Source: Prolixibacteraceae bacterium
GTDB taxonomy: Bacteria > Bacteroidota > Bacteroidia > Bacteroidales > Prolixibacteraceae
Length of the DNA stretch: 64,000 nucleotides
NCBI GenBank assembly: GCA_028282705.1
Contig: JANQHI010000020.1
Span: 62,001 to 126,000, forward strand
Direction: 5' to 3'
Below, one piece after another: positions 58,201-64,000 of the stretch. The position numbers and the translations under genes were made by a program. Position 1 is the first letter of the stretch. Every line of letters begins with the position of its first letter. The notes under the pieces are model-generated. The model was not told the origin of the DNA. It saw nothing but the letters and a program-made list of their open reading frames with translations, and did no database searches.

Positions 58201-58578
58201 ATAACGAATGTTTACGGCAAATTCAGGAACAGGTGGACTCCGGAGAATACAGATACCGATGTTCCAAGGGCAGGAACTCAAATGAATAGTTATTTTGATG
58301 CTTATCCGGGCGAACGAGGAAATAGTTATGACATTCACGATGGGTCTTATTTGAAGTTAAAGACATTAAATCTACAATATCAGGTTCCAGTTGCTACTAA
58401 AATTTTAAAAAGCTTAGTCGTATACGGAACAGCTACAAATTTATTTACGATAACTAAATACAAAGGCTTCAGTCCTGATGTAAATGCCGAAGGGACAAAT
58501 TCAACCAGAAGAGGATTTGATAGCAACGGTTATCCTCCGGCTAAAATGTTTTTGTTAGGAGTAAAAGCAGATTTTTAA
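55276..58578 (+). CDS. SusC/RagA family TonB-linked outer-membrane transducer, locus 4
   Basis: 1100 residues. Signal peptide (about 18-44), STN domain (about 47-123), carboxypeptidase-regulatory-like domain (about 138-208, ISGRVTDVEGQPLPGV), SusC signature (EEVVAIGYGVVKKSDLTG), plug (about 225-345, VLKDASATAIYGSRGSNGVI) and barrel. By its signature it is nearer to the locus 1 protein than to loci 2 and 3. Imports glycan fragments together with the SusD encoded 17 bp later and signals to the locus 4 FecR. Confidence 0.95.
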   Translation: MKKNVKRLFHNLWEPKKLILKMKLTFIIIMACLVQASASVYSQSTKFSFDVNEKKIIDLFMEIESQSEFRFFFQREQIDTDRKVNLNVQGKTVEEILSTIFKGYHVAFKVTDNNLILLSQEGTDPEIMEVGLQQKSISGRVTDVEGQPLPGVSIVVKGTTSGVVTDPEGNFNLSDVSQDAILVFSFVGMKPQEVAVAGQTSFNIVMEEDAIGIEEVVAIGYGVVKKSDLTGSVGSIKADEIVKQPVTRIDQALQGRISGVQVTTISGAPGSGSSIRIRGGNSINAGNEPLYVIDGFIGGGDLNTINPNDIESVEVLKDASATAIYGSRGSNGVILITTKRGKNKKGFGVSLDSYTGIQSPVKKIDMLNGPEFAEYRNKFSEFLGNSAPFPNLNEVANTDWQEILFRNVPMMSHTLNVYNNSENSNYFFSMNYLDQEGIQLGSGYTRYQLRFNFDQNLGTILKVGASLNASYSDRENPRASALGAYVLPTASVYLEDGSFERVDAINGGTYNNPIAQDELIRNNTYSNRALGNIYFQLTPTKGLQAKTTFGFDYNDTKQNHYRSVNLPTNFEAARGGQAFINTKFSRSIQNENTINYSKESGNHSLNLLAGWTYQKFLSESLNVEAYGFTNDVTGFNAVETSDPELISANSDETNWSLLSGLYRLNYSYKGKYLLTVSGRHDGSSRLAKGNKWEFFPSAAIAWRMLEEDFIKETEIFSNLKIRASYGKTGSQSINPYATLARLESGVNYLGDQQVVTFIPSGSADPSLKWEITDQYDIGLEAGFLKNRLNVEIDYYYKKTTDLLLARELAFQTGFSTRLENVGSLQNKGVDIMLRAIIVDKNDFSWDADLTLSTNKNKILELSGGKEFIENGVGSRLIVGESVNTFFGAKFIGLWQEGDPGLGGNNVPGAMKFEDLDGDGVISALDGQIIGEGTPDFYGGFNNVLSYKNFTLSAFFDFNYGNDIYDLDGRHFNTAHITNVYGKFRNRWTPENTDTDVPRAGTQMNSYFDAYPGERGNSYDIHDGSYLKLKTLNLQYQVPVATKILKSLVVYGTATNLFTITKYKGFSPDVNAEGTNSTRRGFDSNGYPPAKMFLLGVKADF

Positions 58579-58595
58579 TTTAAAATTTTACAACG

Positions 58596-60143
58596 ATGAA
58601 AATCAAATATCTATATATAAGTTACATATTCTTGTTGTTCTCTTCATGTGCAAGTACCCTTGAAGAAGATCCAAAAAGTTTTATTTCCCCGGATAAGTAT
58701 TTTAATACGGAGGCAGAGGTTGAAGCTGCTATTTTTGGGGTTTATGATTTTCTTAATCAAGTTTCTGTGGCAGAATGGCAATGGTTCTTTTTGGGAGATA
58801 TGGGGACAGATATTTCAATTAACAGAAATATAATTGAAGTACCGTATCAATATGCTGATATGAACACAATCCCCTCAGCCTATACAAATATGTGGCAAAC
58901 ATATTACAAAGGTATAGGTGCAGCAAATCTTGTAATAGCTAAAGTTGAAGCCTCAGAAGACTTATCGACAGATTTTAAAACCAGGATAACAGGAGAGGCA
59001 AAATTCCTAAGAGGATTCTTTTATCACCACCTTAACCTTATTTGGGGAAATGTACCAATCTGGCTTGGTGAACTAAACCTTGGAGAAGTAGAAACCCTTG
59101 GAAACTCTCCAGTTGAAGAAGTCAGGGAGCAGATAATTAAAGATTTGACTGATGCAGCAAATAGTTTGCCGGGAACTGTTACTCAGGCCGGAAGGGTAAC
59201 CAGTTGGGCTGCCAAAGGGCTACTTGCAAGAATATACCTGCTAAGTAATCAGTGGCAAAAAGCAAAAGATATGGCTAAGGATGTCATTGATAACTCGGGC
59301 CATACATTATTAACCAATTATTATGACGTTTTTGATTGGACCAATAAAATGAACAGCGAATTAATCCATGTTGTTCCCAAGTATGCCGATGTTAAAGGCG
59401 CAAGGCTTCATTCTTATTCTTCTCCACGTCCGTTCGATGATAATAAGAATTTCAACTTTCCGGACGGTGGAGCAGCAATACGGCCAGACGGGAAACTTTC
59501 TACCGATAAAAATTCGAGAAACCCGGGCAGCTTATTTCAAGGATGGGGTCAATACCAAACTTTGAAAGAAAATTACGAAAGCTTTCTAGCAGGGGATACC
59601 AGACGGGAATTATGGTGGCATGAAATTAAATTTACCGATGGAAGTTCTTTCAAATTTACAGGTGGCGGCTCAGTTGGGCTTCCCGGGCGTAGTGGCTATT
59701 ATAATTTAAAGTGGATTGCCTGGGATGAAGCTCCTAATAATGGTGGAAGGGACACCCAACTGCAAAGGCTGGCAGAATTGTATTTGATTTATGCTGAAGC
59801 AGAAAATGAGTTGAATGGGCCAACTCAAGAGGCATACGGTTCTATTAACACAATTAGGAGAAGGGCATTTCAGGATACAAACCATGATCTGACAGGTTTA
59901 AGTAAGGACGAGTTTAGGCAAGCAATAATTGATGAAAATCGTTGGGAGCTTGGAGGAGAAGGGCTTAGGAGATGGTATTTATGGCACTGGGGGTATGATG
60001 TTTATATGGACGCAGCAGAATTTGCAAAAGAATCAAATCCAAGGTTATACGAAAACCTAAAACCTCATCATATGTATTTCAGGATACCAGATCAGGAGAT
60101 TGTCAAAAATCCCAATTTGAAGCAAAATCCGGGATATGAATAG
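58596..60143 (+). CDS. SusD/RagB family glycan-binding lipoprotein, locus 4
   Basis: 515 residues; lipobox FSSC (Cys18). N-terminal EEDPKSFISPDKYFNTEAEVEAA is typical of the SusD subgroup that starts with a Pro/Asp-rich segment. TPR region (RITGEAKFLRGFFYHHLNLIWGNVP) and C-terminal QRLAELYLIYAEAENEL, ENRWELGGEGLRRWYLWHWG, ending in NPNLKQNPGYE. Shorter and less like the other three SusD proteins, so the ligand probably differs. Confidence 0.94.
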   Translation: MKIKYLYISYIFLLFSSCASTLEEDPKSFISPDKYFNTEAEVEAAIFGVYDFLNQVSVAEWQWFFLGDMGTDISINRNIIEVPYQYADMNTIPSAYTNMWQTYYKGIGAANLVIAKVEASEDLSTDFKTRITGEAKFLRGFFYHHLNLIWGNVPIWLGELNLGEVETLGNSPVEEVREQIIKDLTDAANSLPGTVTQAGRVTSWAAKGLLARIYLLSNQWQKAKDMAKDVIDNSGHTLLTNYYDVFDWTNKMNSELIHVVPKYADVKGARLHSYSSPRPFDDNKNFNFPDGGAAIRPDGKLSTDKNSRNPGSLFQGWGQYQTLKENYESFLAGDTRRELWWHEIKFTDGSSFKFTGGGSVGLPGRSGYYNLKWIAWDEAPNNGGRDTQLQRLAELYLIYAEAENELNGPTQEAYGSINTIRRRAFQDTNHDLTGLSKDEFRQAIIDENRWELGGEGLRRWYLWHWGYDVYMDAAEFAKESNPRLYENLKPHHMYFRIPDQEIVKNPNLKQNPGYE

Positions 60144-60190
60144 CAAATATATTCCTGATATGTAAATAGTCTGAATTCAAATTAAATAAG

Positions 60191-60232
60191 ATATAGGGGC
60201 TTCGTTTTCTGTATAGAGGACAGCTCTTATAT
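60191..60232 (+). terminator. Terminator hairpin between susD4 and GH172
   Basis: An 11-bp outer stem (ATATAGGGGCT/AGCTCTTATAT, two G-U) continues past a two-base bulge into a 7-bp inner stem (GTTTTCT/AGAGGAC) with a GTAT loop, followed by TTTT. It lies 57 bp before the GH172 start. Confidence 0.72.
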
Positions 60233-60288
60233 TTTGTTAATTGAATTTCAATTCTATAAATAATGATTATTAAAAAAACAGTATAATA

Positions 60289-61533
60289 ATGAAAAATCTA
60301 ATTTTAATATTGTGCCTAATTAGCTCAATTATATTTTTGCAAAATTGCACATCTCAACGTACACAGCTAATTTCATTAAACAGTTCACATGTTGGAAACA
60401 TACACATGATTTCCAATGCGGAATCCCGCTCAATTAGCCCGGAGAACTATACCGGAGAAAAAGGTAAAGGAGGCATGGCGGATATTGAGAACGGCACAGC
60501 AGGATACAGAGCCCGGGAGTTAGGCCGTGGATGGAAGGTAAATCCATTCTTTTTTGTACAGCCTGGCGAAACAATGGTGCTTGCAGAAGTCGATAAAAGC
60601 CAGAGTGGGAGCATTAATCACATTTGGTTGACCCTATCTGAAAATTACCGCCATCATATTCTTCGTATTTATTGGGACGGAGAAGACAAGCCTTCTGTAG
60701 AAGTTCCCCTTGGAGATTTTTTTTCTACAGTTGCACCTTCGAATGGGCATGCCCAGGGAGGTCAGGCAGGAGGTCAGGCATTTGGAAATGGCTATGAAAT
60801 ACCGATCAATTCTGCAACGGTAGCGGTAAATCCCCGGAATGGGTTTAACTCTTACTGGAAGATGCCTTTCAGAAAAGGATTTAAGATTACCCTGGAAAAC
60901 CGCAACGAGAAACGGGTAAGGTTGTTTTACCAGGTTGACTATACCTTGGAAGATGTGCCTAAAAATGCAGGGTACTTTCATGCACAGTTTCGGAGGGTAA
61001 AAAAATTGCCTTATAAAGAAGTTTATACCGTTTTGGATGGAATTAAAGGGCAAGGGCATTTTGTTGGTATGTATGTCTTGCACGGTTCCAGGAGTCCAGG
61101 TTGGTGGGGTGAAGGTGAAGTTAAAATGTATCTTGATGGCGATTCCGAATTCCCTACAATTAACTACACCGGAGAAGAAGATTACTTTTTGGGTTCTTAT
61201 GGCTACGAGCCTATTAATCCTGTTACGGGAAAGTCAAAAGGTTATGCAAATTTTAACACACTTTATGCAGGTTTTTACCAAGTAGAAGGTCATCGGTTGT
61301 TTGGGCAATATCGTTGGCACATAATGGATCCTATTCACTTTAAAAAGGATCTAAGAATTACCTTGCAATCCTTAGGCTGGCAATCGGGAGAGCGCTACTT
61401 GCCTTTGCAAGACGACCTTTCTTCTGTTGCATTTTGGTATCAGAAAGAAATTTTTACAGACTTCCCAAAACTTCCTTCAAAAGAAGAACTGGATTTAGTT
61501 TCTCATGTTGAAGAATTTAAAATAAAAAGATAG
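60289..61533 (+). CDS. GH172 (DUF2961) glycoside hydrolase, lipoprotein, locus 4
   Basis: 414 residues, close to the size of the characterised GH172 enzymes and shorter than the other two here. Signal with a Cys (LQNC, Cys20) that may be lipidated. DUF2961 core from SPENYTGEKGKGGMAD; catalytic candidates Glu275 (WWGEGEVKM) and Glu297 (YTGEEDYFLG), 22 apart because of a one-residue insertion. This is a different subgroup from the locus 1 and 2 enzymes (GDFF and YNPRNGFNSYWKMPF-like segments are kept). Probably an exo-acting furanosidase; its gene neighbour is a sulfatase, suggesting a sulfated substrate. Confidence 0.86.
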   Translation: MKNLILILCLISSIIFLQNCTSQRTQLISLNSSHVGNIHMISNAESRSISPENYTGEKGKGGMADIENGTAGYRARELGRGWKVNPFFFVQPGETMVLAEVDKSQSGSINHIWLTLSENYRHHILRIYWDGEDKPSVEVPLGDFFSTVAPSNGHAQGGQAGGQAFGNGYEIPINSATVAVNPRNGFNSYWKMPFRKGFKITLENRNEKRVRLFYQVDYTLEDVPKNAGYFHAQFRRVKKLPYKEVYTVLDGIKGQGHFVGMYVLHGSRSPGWWGEGEVKMYLDGDSEFPTINYTGEEDYFLGSYGYEPINPVTGKSKGYANFNTLYAGFYQVEGHRLFGQYRWHIMDPIHFKKDLRITLQSLGWQSGERYLPLQDDLSSVAFWYQKEIFTDFPKLPSKEELDLVSHVEEFKIKR

Positions 61534-61576
61534 CTTATTATAGTTTGGGTCAGATTGCTTTTAAAAAAAACGAACG

Positions 61577-63004
61577 ATGCAAAAAAAACTTAAACGACTA
61601 GGTGTGGTTTTCATAGCCTCACTATGCATATTAACTGTCAATGGTGAAAGTAATAAGAGAAACAAGCCAAATATTATTTACATTTTGGCTGATGATTTGG
61701 GATATGGAGATCTAAGTTGTTACGGACAGCAAAAGTTTTCTACCCCAAATATTGATAAGTTGGCTTCTGAAGGTATGCTCTTTACGCAACACTACTCCGG
61801 TTCAACCGTATGTGCACCGTCACGAAGTGCTCTTATGACCGGTTTACATACGGGGCACACACCAATTAGGGGAAATAAGGAAATACAACCTGAAGGACAG
61901 GCACCATTAGCTGGATCCGTAGTTACTATTGCAGAGCTATTGAAGGATGTTGGATATACGACTGGTGCTTTTGGAAAATGGGGTTTGGGGTTTCCAGGAT
62001 CGGAAGGAGATCCGAACAAGCAAGGATTTGATGAGTTTTATGGATATAACTGTCAGCGTATTGGACATAACTACTATCCTTATCACATGTGGAGCAATCA
62101 GGAAAAAATACTTTTGAAAGAGAATGATGGGCATAACGAAGGAACTTATGGTCCGGATGATATTCATGAAAAGGCATTAAAGTTTCTGGATGATAATAAG
62201 GATAATCCCTTTTTTATGTATTATCCATCTATTATTCCTCATGCAGAATTATTTGCTACAGAGAAGTATATGAAAAAGCATAGGGGAAAATATTTACCTG
62301 AAAAGAATTACAAAGGAATAGATGATGGACCATATTATAAGCTGGGTGGTTATGGCTCTCAACCTGAGGCTCATGCTGCATTTGCTGCATTAATAAATAT
62401 TCTGGATGATCATGTTGGGGAAATTATTGAAAAACTATATGAATACGGTATTGAAGACAATACCCTCGTCATATTTACCTCAGATAATGGACCACACCTG
62501 GAGGGTGGAGCTGATCCTGATTTTTTTGACAGCAATGGATTATTAAAGGGATATAAACGGGATTTGTATGAAGGAGGAATTCGTGTCCCAATGATTGCCT
62601 GGTGGCCTGGAAAGATAAAAAGTGCCCAAGTCGCAGACCATATTTCTGCATTTTGGGATGTTATGCCTACTATTGCAGAATTAGCAGGTTTTGAAGTTCC
62701 CCAAAATATCGACGGAATTTCTTTCCTTTCAACATTATTGGGGTACAATGATCAAATTCAACATGAATACTTGTACTGGGAGTTTAATCCAATGGGAGGT
62801 CGGCAAGCTTTAAGAATGGGAAAATGGAAGGCTGTTCGATATAATCTTAGAGAGAATAACAACGCTCCAATAGAGCTTTATAATCTTGAAGAAGACCCAG
62901 GAGAGCAAGTCAATGTCGCTTCAAAATTTCCAGAGCTTGTTGTAAAAGCTAAAAAAATCTTTCAGCAAGCTCGGTCGGAATCCAAAGAGTTCCCACTATT
63001 TTGA
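61577..63004 (+). CDS. Sulfatase (arylsulfatase-type), locus 4
   Basis: 475 residues. Signal peptide (about 9-24). NIIYILADDLGYGDLSCYG metal-binding start, formylglycine motif C-A-P-S-R-S-A-L-M-T-G (Cys79), FTSDNGPHLEGG and the C-terminal IELYNLEEDPGEQVNVA. Complete and apparently active. It follows GH172 by 43 bp and so belongs to locus 4, which would remove a sulfate ester and then cleave a furanosyl linkage or the reverse. The subfamily cannot be fixed by eye. It is CpG-rich like the rest of locus 4, unlike the sulfatase at 31849. Confidence 0.93.
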   Translation: MQKKLKRLGVVFIASLCILTVNGESNKRNKPNIIYILADDLGYGDLSCYGQQKFSTPNIDKLASEGMLFTQHYSGSTVCAPSRSALMTGLHTGHTPIRGNKEIQPEGQAPLAGSVVTIAELLKDVGYTTGAFGKWGLGFPGSEGDPNKQGFDEFYGYNCQRIGHNYYPYHMWSNQEKILLKENDGHNEGTYGPDDIHEKALKFLDDNKDNPFFMYYPSIIPHAELFATEKYMKKHRGKYLPEKNYKGIDDGPYYKLGGYGSQPEAHAAFAALINILDDHVGEIIEKLYEYGIEDNTLVIFTSDNGPHLEGGADPDFFDSNGLLKGYKRDLYEGGIRVPMIAWWPGKIKSAQVADHISAFWDVMPTIAELAGFEVPQNIDGISFLSTLLGYNDQIQHEYLYWEFNPMGGRQALRMGKWKAVRYNLRENNNAPIELYNLEEDPGEQVNVASKFPELVVKAKKIFQQARSESKEFPLF

Positions 63005-63039
63005 CATAACAACATTTTGCTAATCCTGTGCCTTCTTGC

Positions 63040-63173
63040 TTAAAACATCTTATGCCCTGAAAACTCCATAGCTTTGCCTTTGCCAAAACCATAGCTAAAC
63101 CCAAGGATTATTCTTCTCCTATCGCGCATTCCTTCATTGTAACGATAAAAGGTTGACAGGACAGATAATTTTC
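63040..63173 (-). pseudogene. C-terminal remnant of a TonB-dependent receptor/outer-membrane barrel protein
   Basis: About 44 codons on the minus strand end in RRRIILGFSYGFGKGKAME, the closing-strand pattern of the outer-membrane beta-barrel family of TonB-dependent receptors, followed by a stop at 63042-63040. An in-frame stop lies just upstream (about 63176) and no start fits, so only the tail of the gene survives. Confidence 0.6.
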
Positions 63174-63193
63174 TAATATTTTATTTCCCTCAT

Positions 63194-63397
63194 TACCAAC
63201 ATCAAAAGGCTACACATCCGGGAGTTGCTATTATAAAAGAACAGTATAAATTAATCAAGTATTACGAGGATAATTCAACTTACCTCTATAATATAAAAGA
63301 GGATGCTGAAGAGCTAAAGAATTTGGCTGACACGAATAAGAAAAAGGTTGAAGAACTAAACGAATTTATTCATTCATTCATGTTTCTCCGAGCATAA
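63194..63397 (+). pseudogene. Sulfatase C-terminal remnant 1
   Basis: The frame reads KEQYKLIKYYEDNSTYLYN, then IKEDAEELKNLAD and KKVEELNEFIHSF before a stop at 63395. This is the usual sulfatase tail (KLI-YYED-x-x-LYNLKED-x-E-x-NLA). The catalytic N-terminal part with the formylglycine motif is absent from the sequence before it. Confidence 0.7.
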
Positions 63398-63607
63398 AAT
63401 AAAATTGCCCAAAATAGATCAAAGTTATTCGATTGATTTCTATGATACCGTGCAAAATTTTATAAAACTGATTAAATTCTGTATTTTCATGCGAATCATA
63501 TTCTGAACTTGTTTAAAGTTAAATGCTAAAAATGCTTGTAATTACCTGAAAAACTGCACTTAATAATTTAAAAAAAGTGTAACATTTTTCACATAACTTC
63601 TCACCCT

Positions 63608-63675
63608 GATCCCGAGCACTCGGGATCATCCCTCTCTACGCGTAGAGAGGGAGAACCTGCCTACCGTCAGGCAGG
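63608..63675. repeat. Cluster of three palindromes (REP-like)
   Basis: Three palindromes follow each other: GATCCCGA-GCAC-TCGGGATC (63608-63627), a perfect 22-base palindrome CCCTCTCTACG/CGTAGAGAGGG (63630-63651), and CCTGCCT-ACCGTC-AGGCAGG (63656-63675). They are GC-rich in an AT-rich, gene-free stretch, as REP or other short interspersed elements of Bacteroidota are. The rest of 63398-63761 shows nothing else. Confidence 0.75.
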
Positions 63676-63761
63676 GAGGGAGAGTCAAAAAGATTATTTT
63701 TGTTTACATACTATCATTTTTTATAATTTAACTTTTGACAACTTTACTTATTAAATTTTAA

Positions 63762-63938
63762 ACCATCAATGACAAGTACGAAAAAAATAATCTGGCTGAG
63801 GAAACAAACTACACCGAGGTTAAAACTAAACTTTCAAATGAACTTGAAAAATGAATGAATGAGAATAGTGCCTCTGGTGCAGCCATAGATACCAAAGAAG
63901 AATTTGAAGCTTAACGCAAAGGCAATCAATTTAAATAA
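63762..63938 (+). pseudogene. Sulfatase C-terminal remnant 2 with two in-frame stops
   Basis: The frame from 63771 reads DKYEKNNLAEETNYTEVK and LSNELEK, then TGA (63852-63854), MNENSASGAAIDTKEEFEA, then TAA (63912-63914), RKGNQFK and a final stop at 63936. Sulfatases commonly have Trp after the ELxK helix and Gln/Arg later, so the two internal stops look like TGG to TGA and CAA to TAA changes. A decayed sulfatase end; the rest is missing. Confidence 0.7.
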
Positions 63939-64000
63939 AAATAACAATTGAGTTTGCTGTAACTGTGAACTCGAATATTAAAAACGAATAGTTAAAATAT

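Noticed and set aside
1-64000. CRISPR arrays, tRNA or rRNA genes, insertion sequences or prophage genes
   Set aside because: No regular direct repeats with spacers, no cloverleaf with a recognisable anticodon arm, and no transposase, integrase or phage protein was seen in any frame.

Overview
The window looks like part of a Bacteroidota chromosome. It is AT-rich and carries SusC/SusD pairs, ECF sigma/FecR cassettes, Bacteroidota-type promoters (TTTG-N19-TAnnTTTG), lipoproteins with acidic residues after the lipidated Cys, and type IX secretion (T9SS) C-terminal sorting domains. The T9SS tags and gene content suit a free-living, possibly marine lineage, but the genus cannot be read from the sequence.

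Layout. (1) 1-2320, minus strand: an Rrf2-type regulator, a CuA-less subunit II and the start of a heme-copper oxidase subunit I in which a CuB His appears replaced by Asp. This is a likely nitric-oxide-related module. (2) 2441-10239: CpG-poor 'backbone' genes, namely a DUF255 thioredoxin-fold protein, a DUF5723 outer-membrane protein, an FAD oxidoreductase, a PQQ-type propeller lipoprotein and a cytochrome c/PQQ sugar dehydrogenase fusion. (3) 10396-19449: locus 1 (sigma, FecR, SusC, SusD, GH172/DUF2961). (4) 19754-31832: locus 2 (sigma, FecR, SusC, SusD, two carbohydrate-binding-type lipoproteins, GH172 with a T9SS tag). (5) 31849-33396, minus: a CpG-poor sulfatase. (6) 33515-43885: locus 3, a paralogue of locus 2 for the uptake genes but with no enzyme and a different regulatory cassette. 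(7) 44340-48115: CotH-kinase-like protein, DUF4956 membrane protein, DUF2490 protein and a hypothetical. (8) 48206-53304: glpF-glpK-glpD with a divergent DeoR-type regulator. (9) 53404-63004: locus 4 (sigma, FecR, SusC, SusD, GH172, sulfatase). (10) 63005-64000: remnants of a TonB-dependent receptor and two sulfatases around a cluster of palindromes.

How the genes work together. All four SusC proteins carry an N-terminal STN domain and each follows its own sigma/FecR pair. Each locus is therefore a trans-envelope sensing and uptake system: ligand binding to SusC is relayed through the STN domain to FecR, which releases the sigma factor to transcribe the locus. Three GH172 enzymes with both catalytic Glu positions, two intact sulfatases and discoidin-like binding lipoproteins point to a furanose-containing, probably sulfated glycan. 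GH172 members are known to act on alpha-D-fructofuranosyl and D-arabinofuranosyl linkages. Each GH172 gene lies behind a terminator-like hairpin after the susCD part, and each susC has a leader hairpin after fecR.

The observations most worth following are the unusual heme-copper module, an STN/regulator module swap between loci 2 and 3, the leader hairpins (two with identical six-base loops before susC4), the sharp CpG contrast between islands and backbone, and the decayed sulfatase region at the right end.
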